From NCBI GenBank assembly GCA_022072225.1, contig JAJVIC010000001.1, positions 62,001-126,000 on the forward strand: 64,000 nucleotides of DNA, given 5' to 3'. How positions within the stretch are numbered: the stretch's first letter is position 1; the number at the start of each line of letters is the position of its first letter. Origin of the DNA: Bacteroidia bacterium (lineage in GTDB: Bacteria; Bacteroidota; Bacteroidia; SXHM01). Below, piece by piece: positions 62,944 to 64,000 of this stretch. A program made the translations under genes and the position numbers. A model generated the notes under the pieces. It saw only the letters and a list, made by a program, of their open reading frames with translations. It was not told the origin of the DNA and made no database searches.

Positions 62944-64000
62944 GTGCTGAAATCAATCCAGGTTTTTCTGCTTTTTCTTTTGCCTGTTGCATTAATTGCG
63001 CAAACGGGCGCCAAGCGCTCTTTTGAAATCAGCGCAGCAAAAGACAGCATTCATTTAGATTCACTTAGCATAAACCCCGAAACATTTAAAGCCCAATTTA
63101 CCAACGGCTTTATGCTAGATACCAATCTCTGCACATTCGATTGGAGCAATGCAATTCTTTTCCTCGATAAAAAAAACTGGAAAGCAAATATTCCTGAAAC
63201 GCCAACAATTAAAGTAGAATACGAAGTTTTTCCCTACAACTTCAGCAAAGAATATTACAACAAAAGCATCGACAGTTTATTAAAGCCGCAGATAAAAGGC
63301 GTTCCCAATCCGTTTGCAGTAACAATTGATAAGTCTCCTGCAGATGATATTTTCAGCATGAGTACGCTGAACAAAAACGGAAGCATTTCGCGGGGAATTA
63401 CGGTTGGAAATAATCAGGATGTTGCAATAAGTTCAAGTTTGAATTTGCAATTGTCGGGAAATATCAGTGAGAACATTGGTATTCTGGCTGCCATTACCGA
63501 TAACAACGTTCCCATTCAGCCCGAAGGAAACACGCAGCAGTTACAGGACTTCGACCAGGTATATATTCAGCTATTTACTGATAGTACCAAGCTTACCGCA
63601 GGTGATTTTCAACTACGCAAACCCGAAGGTTATTTCATGAACTTTTATAAACGTGCACAGGGTTTGAGTGTTTCTCATGCCTTTGGTCTCAGCAATTCCA
63701 ACGACTCCAAAAAGAAGATTCCAAAAATGCGTGTAACGGGAAGTGGTGCTATTTCGCGGGGAAAATTTGCGCGCAACATCATACAGGGAATTGAAAGCAA
63801 TCAGGGACCGTATCGTTTGCGTGGCAACGAGAATGAACTATTCATCATTGTTTTGGCGGGAACCGAAAACGTTTACATTGACGGGCAACTGATGGTTCGC
63901 GGGCAGGAAAATGATTACGTAATTGACTACAACACGGCTGAAGTAACTTTTACACCCAAACAAATCATCACCAAAGACAGGCGTATTATTGTTGAGTTTC
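62944..64000 (+). CDS. Large outer-membrane/surface protein, 5' part (SprA-like phrases)
   Basis: Open from GTG 62944 to the window end (352 codons), with signal peptide L-F-L-L-P-V-A-L-I-A-Q. Beta-rich sequence with phrases I associate with the SprA/Sov family and related Bacteroidota outer-membrane proteins: GITVGNNQDVAISSSLNLQL, IQPEGNTQQLQDFDQVYIQL, TAGDFQLRKPEGYFMNF and YVIDYNTAEVTFTPKQIITKDRRIIVEF. SprA is the giant T9SS translocon barrel; the rest of the gene is needed to tell whether this is SprA or a shorter relative. Confidence 0.7.
   Translation, partial: MLKSIQVFLLFLLPVALIAQTGAKRSFEISAAKDSIHLDSLSINPETFKAQFTNGFMLDTNLCTFDWSNAILFLDKKNWKANIPETPTIKVEYEVFPYNFSKEYYNKSIDSLLKPQIKGVPNPFAVTIDKSPADDIFSMSTLNKNGSISRGITVGNNQDVAISSSLNLQLSGNISENIGILAAITDNNVPIQPEGNTQQLQDFDQVYIQLFTDSTKLTAGDFQLRKPEGYFMNFYKRAQGLSVSHAFGLSNSNDSKKKIPKMRVTGSGAISRGKFARNIIQGIESNQGPYRLRGNENELFIIVLAGTENVYIDGQLMVRGQENDYVIDYNTAEVTFTPKQIITKDRRIIVEF

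Overview
The window is chromosomal DNA from a member of the Bacteroidota, probably an environmental, non-parasitic lineage; genus cannot be fixed from the sequence. The support is: at least four proteins with a type IX secretion system (T9SS) type A C-terminal sorting domain (YPNPA...GxYxL...KxxxK), fused SecDF, type III glutamine synthetase, a PorE-like TPR/PD40/OmpA protein, TonB-dependent receptor and TonB protein, a lipoprotein TamL-type Omp85, DUF3857 proteins, and several promoter boxes of the Bacteroidota form TAnnTTTG. No rRNA, tRNA, CRISPR, insertion sequence or prophage was seen.

Layout. 3-14810 (+): a tight four-gene surface-protein operon, made of the end of a tail-fibre/S74-chaperone protein, a YCF48 beta-propeller T9SS protein, a 2007-residue Ig/LamG repeat protein and a second larger YCF48 protein. 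14915-29723 (+): mostly housekeeping genes, namely pyruvate carboxylase, SecDF, TatA, glutamine synthetase III, PorE-like OmpA protein, PurM, D-Ala-D-Ala ligase and an EVE-domain protein, several separated by clear terminators. 29748-36932 (-): a visibly AT-rich three-gene cassette of exported proteins, comprising a TPR plus MORN-type repeat protein, a DUF3857 protein with an intact transglutaminase triad, and a DUF3857 paralogue whose transglutaminase site is degenerate. 37438-43480: TonB-dependent receptor, O-methyltransferase, two glycosyltransferases and an FtsE-like ATPase. 43718-49587 (-): phosphodiesterase, unknown exported protein, APC permease and TamL. 49648-57486: TrmH-type rRNA/tRNA methylase, a T9SS protein, TonB, then a minus-strand run of prfA, DUF4442, a glycerol-phosphate-type acyltransferase and gpsA. 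57575-64000 (+): a DUF433/DUF5615 toxin-antitoxin pair with a frameshifted toxin, a PASTA protein overlapping a T9SS protein, an RluA-family pseudouridine synthase, a small repeat protein, and the start of a large outer-membrane/surface protein.

The most unusual structure is not a gene. Between and inside these genes lie many short low-complexity repeats, and at least nine are tandem arrays with an exact 7-bp period but with different heptamer sequences at different loci. They sit on gene edges: two encode the hydrophobic core of signal peptides, one supplies both stop codons of a convergent gene pair, one lies inside a T9SS sorting domain, and others abut start codons. A separate array of eight 21-bp units (three times seven) lies between tatA and the glutamine synthetase gene. 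Other repeat families (CACAGATT, ACGAATA, CCTTAGTGG, CCCTGAGCGTAGTCGAAGG) recur or form hairpins in the spacers.

How the genes work together: export and envelope assembly dominate (SecDF, TatA, PorE-like protein, TamL, TonB/TBDR, T9SS cargo), joined to peptidoglycan (Ddl, PASTA protein) and phospholipid (GpsA, acyltransferase) synthesis and core metabolism (pyruvate carboxylase, glutamine synthetase, PurM).
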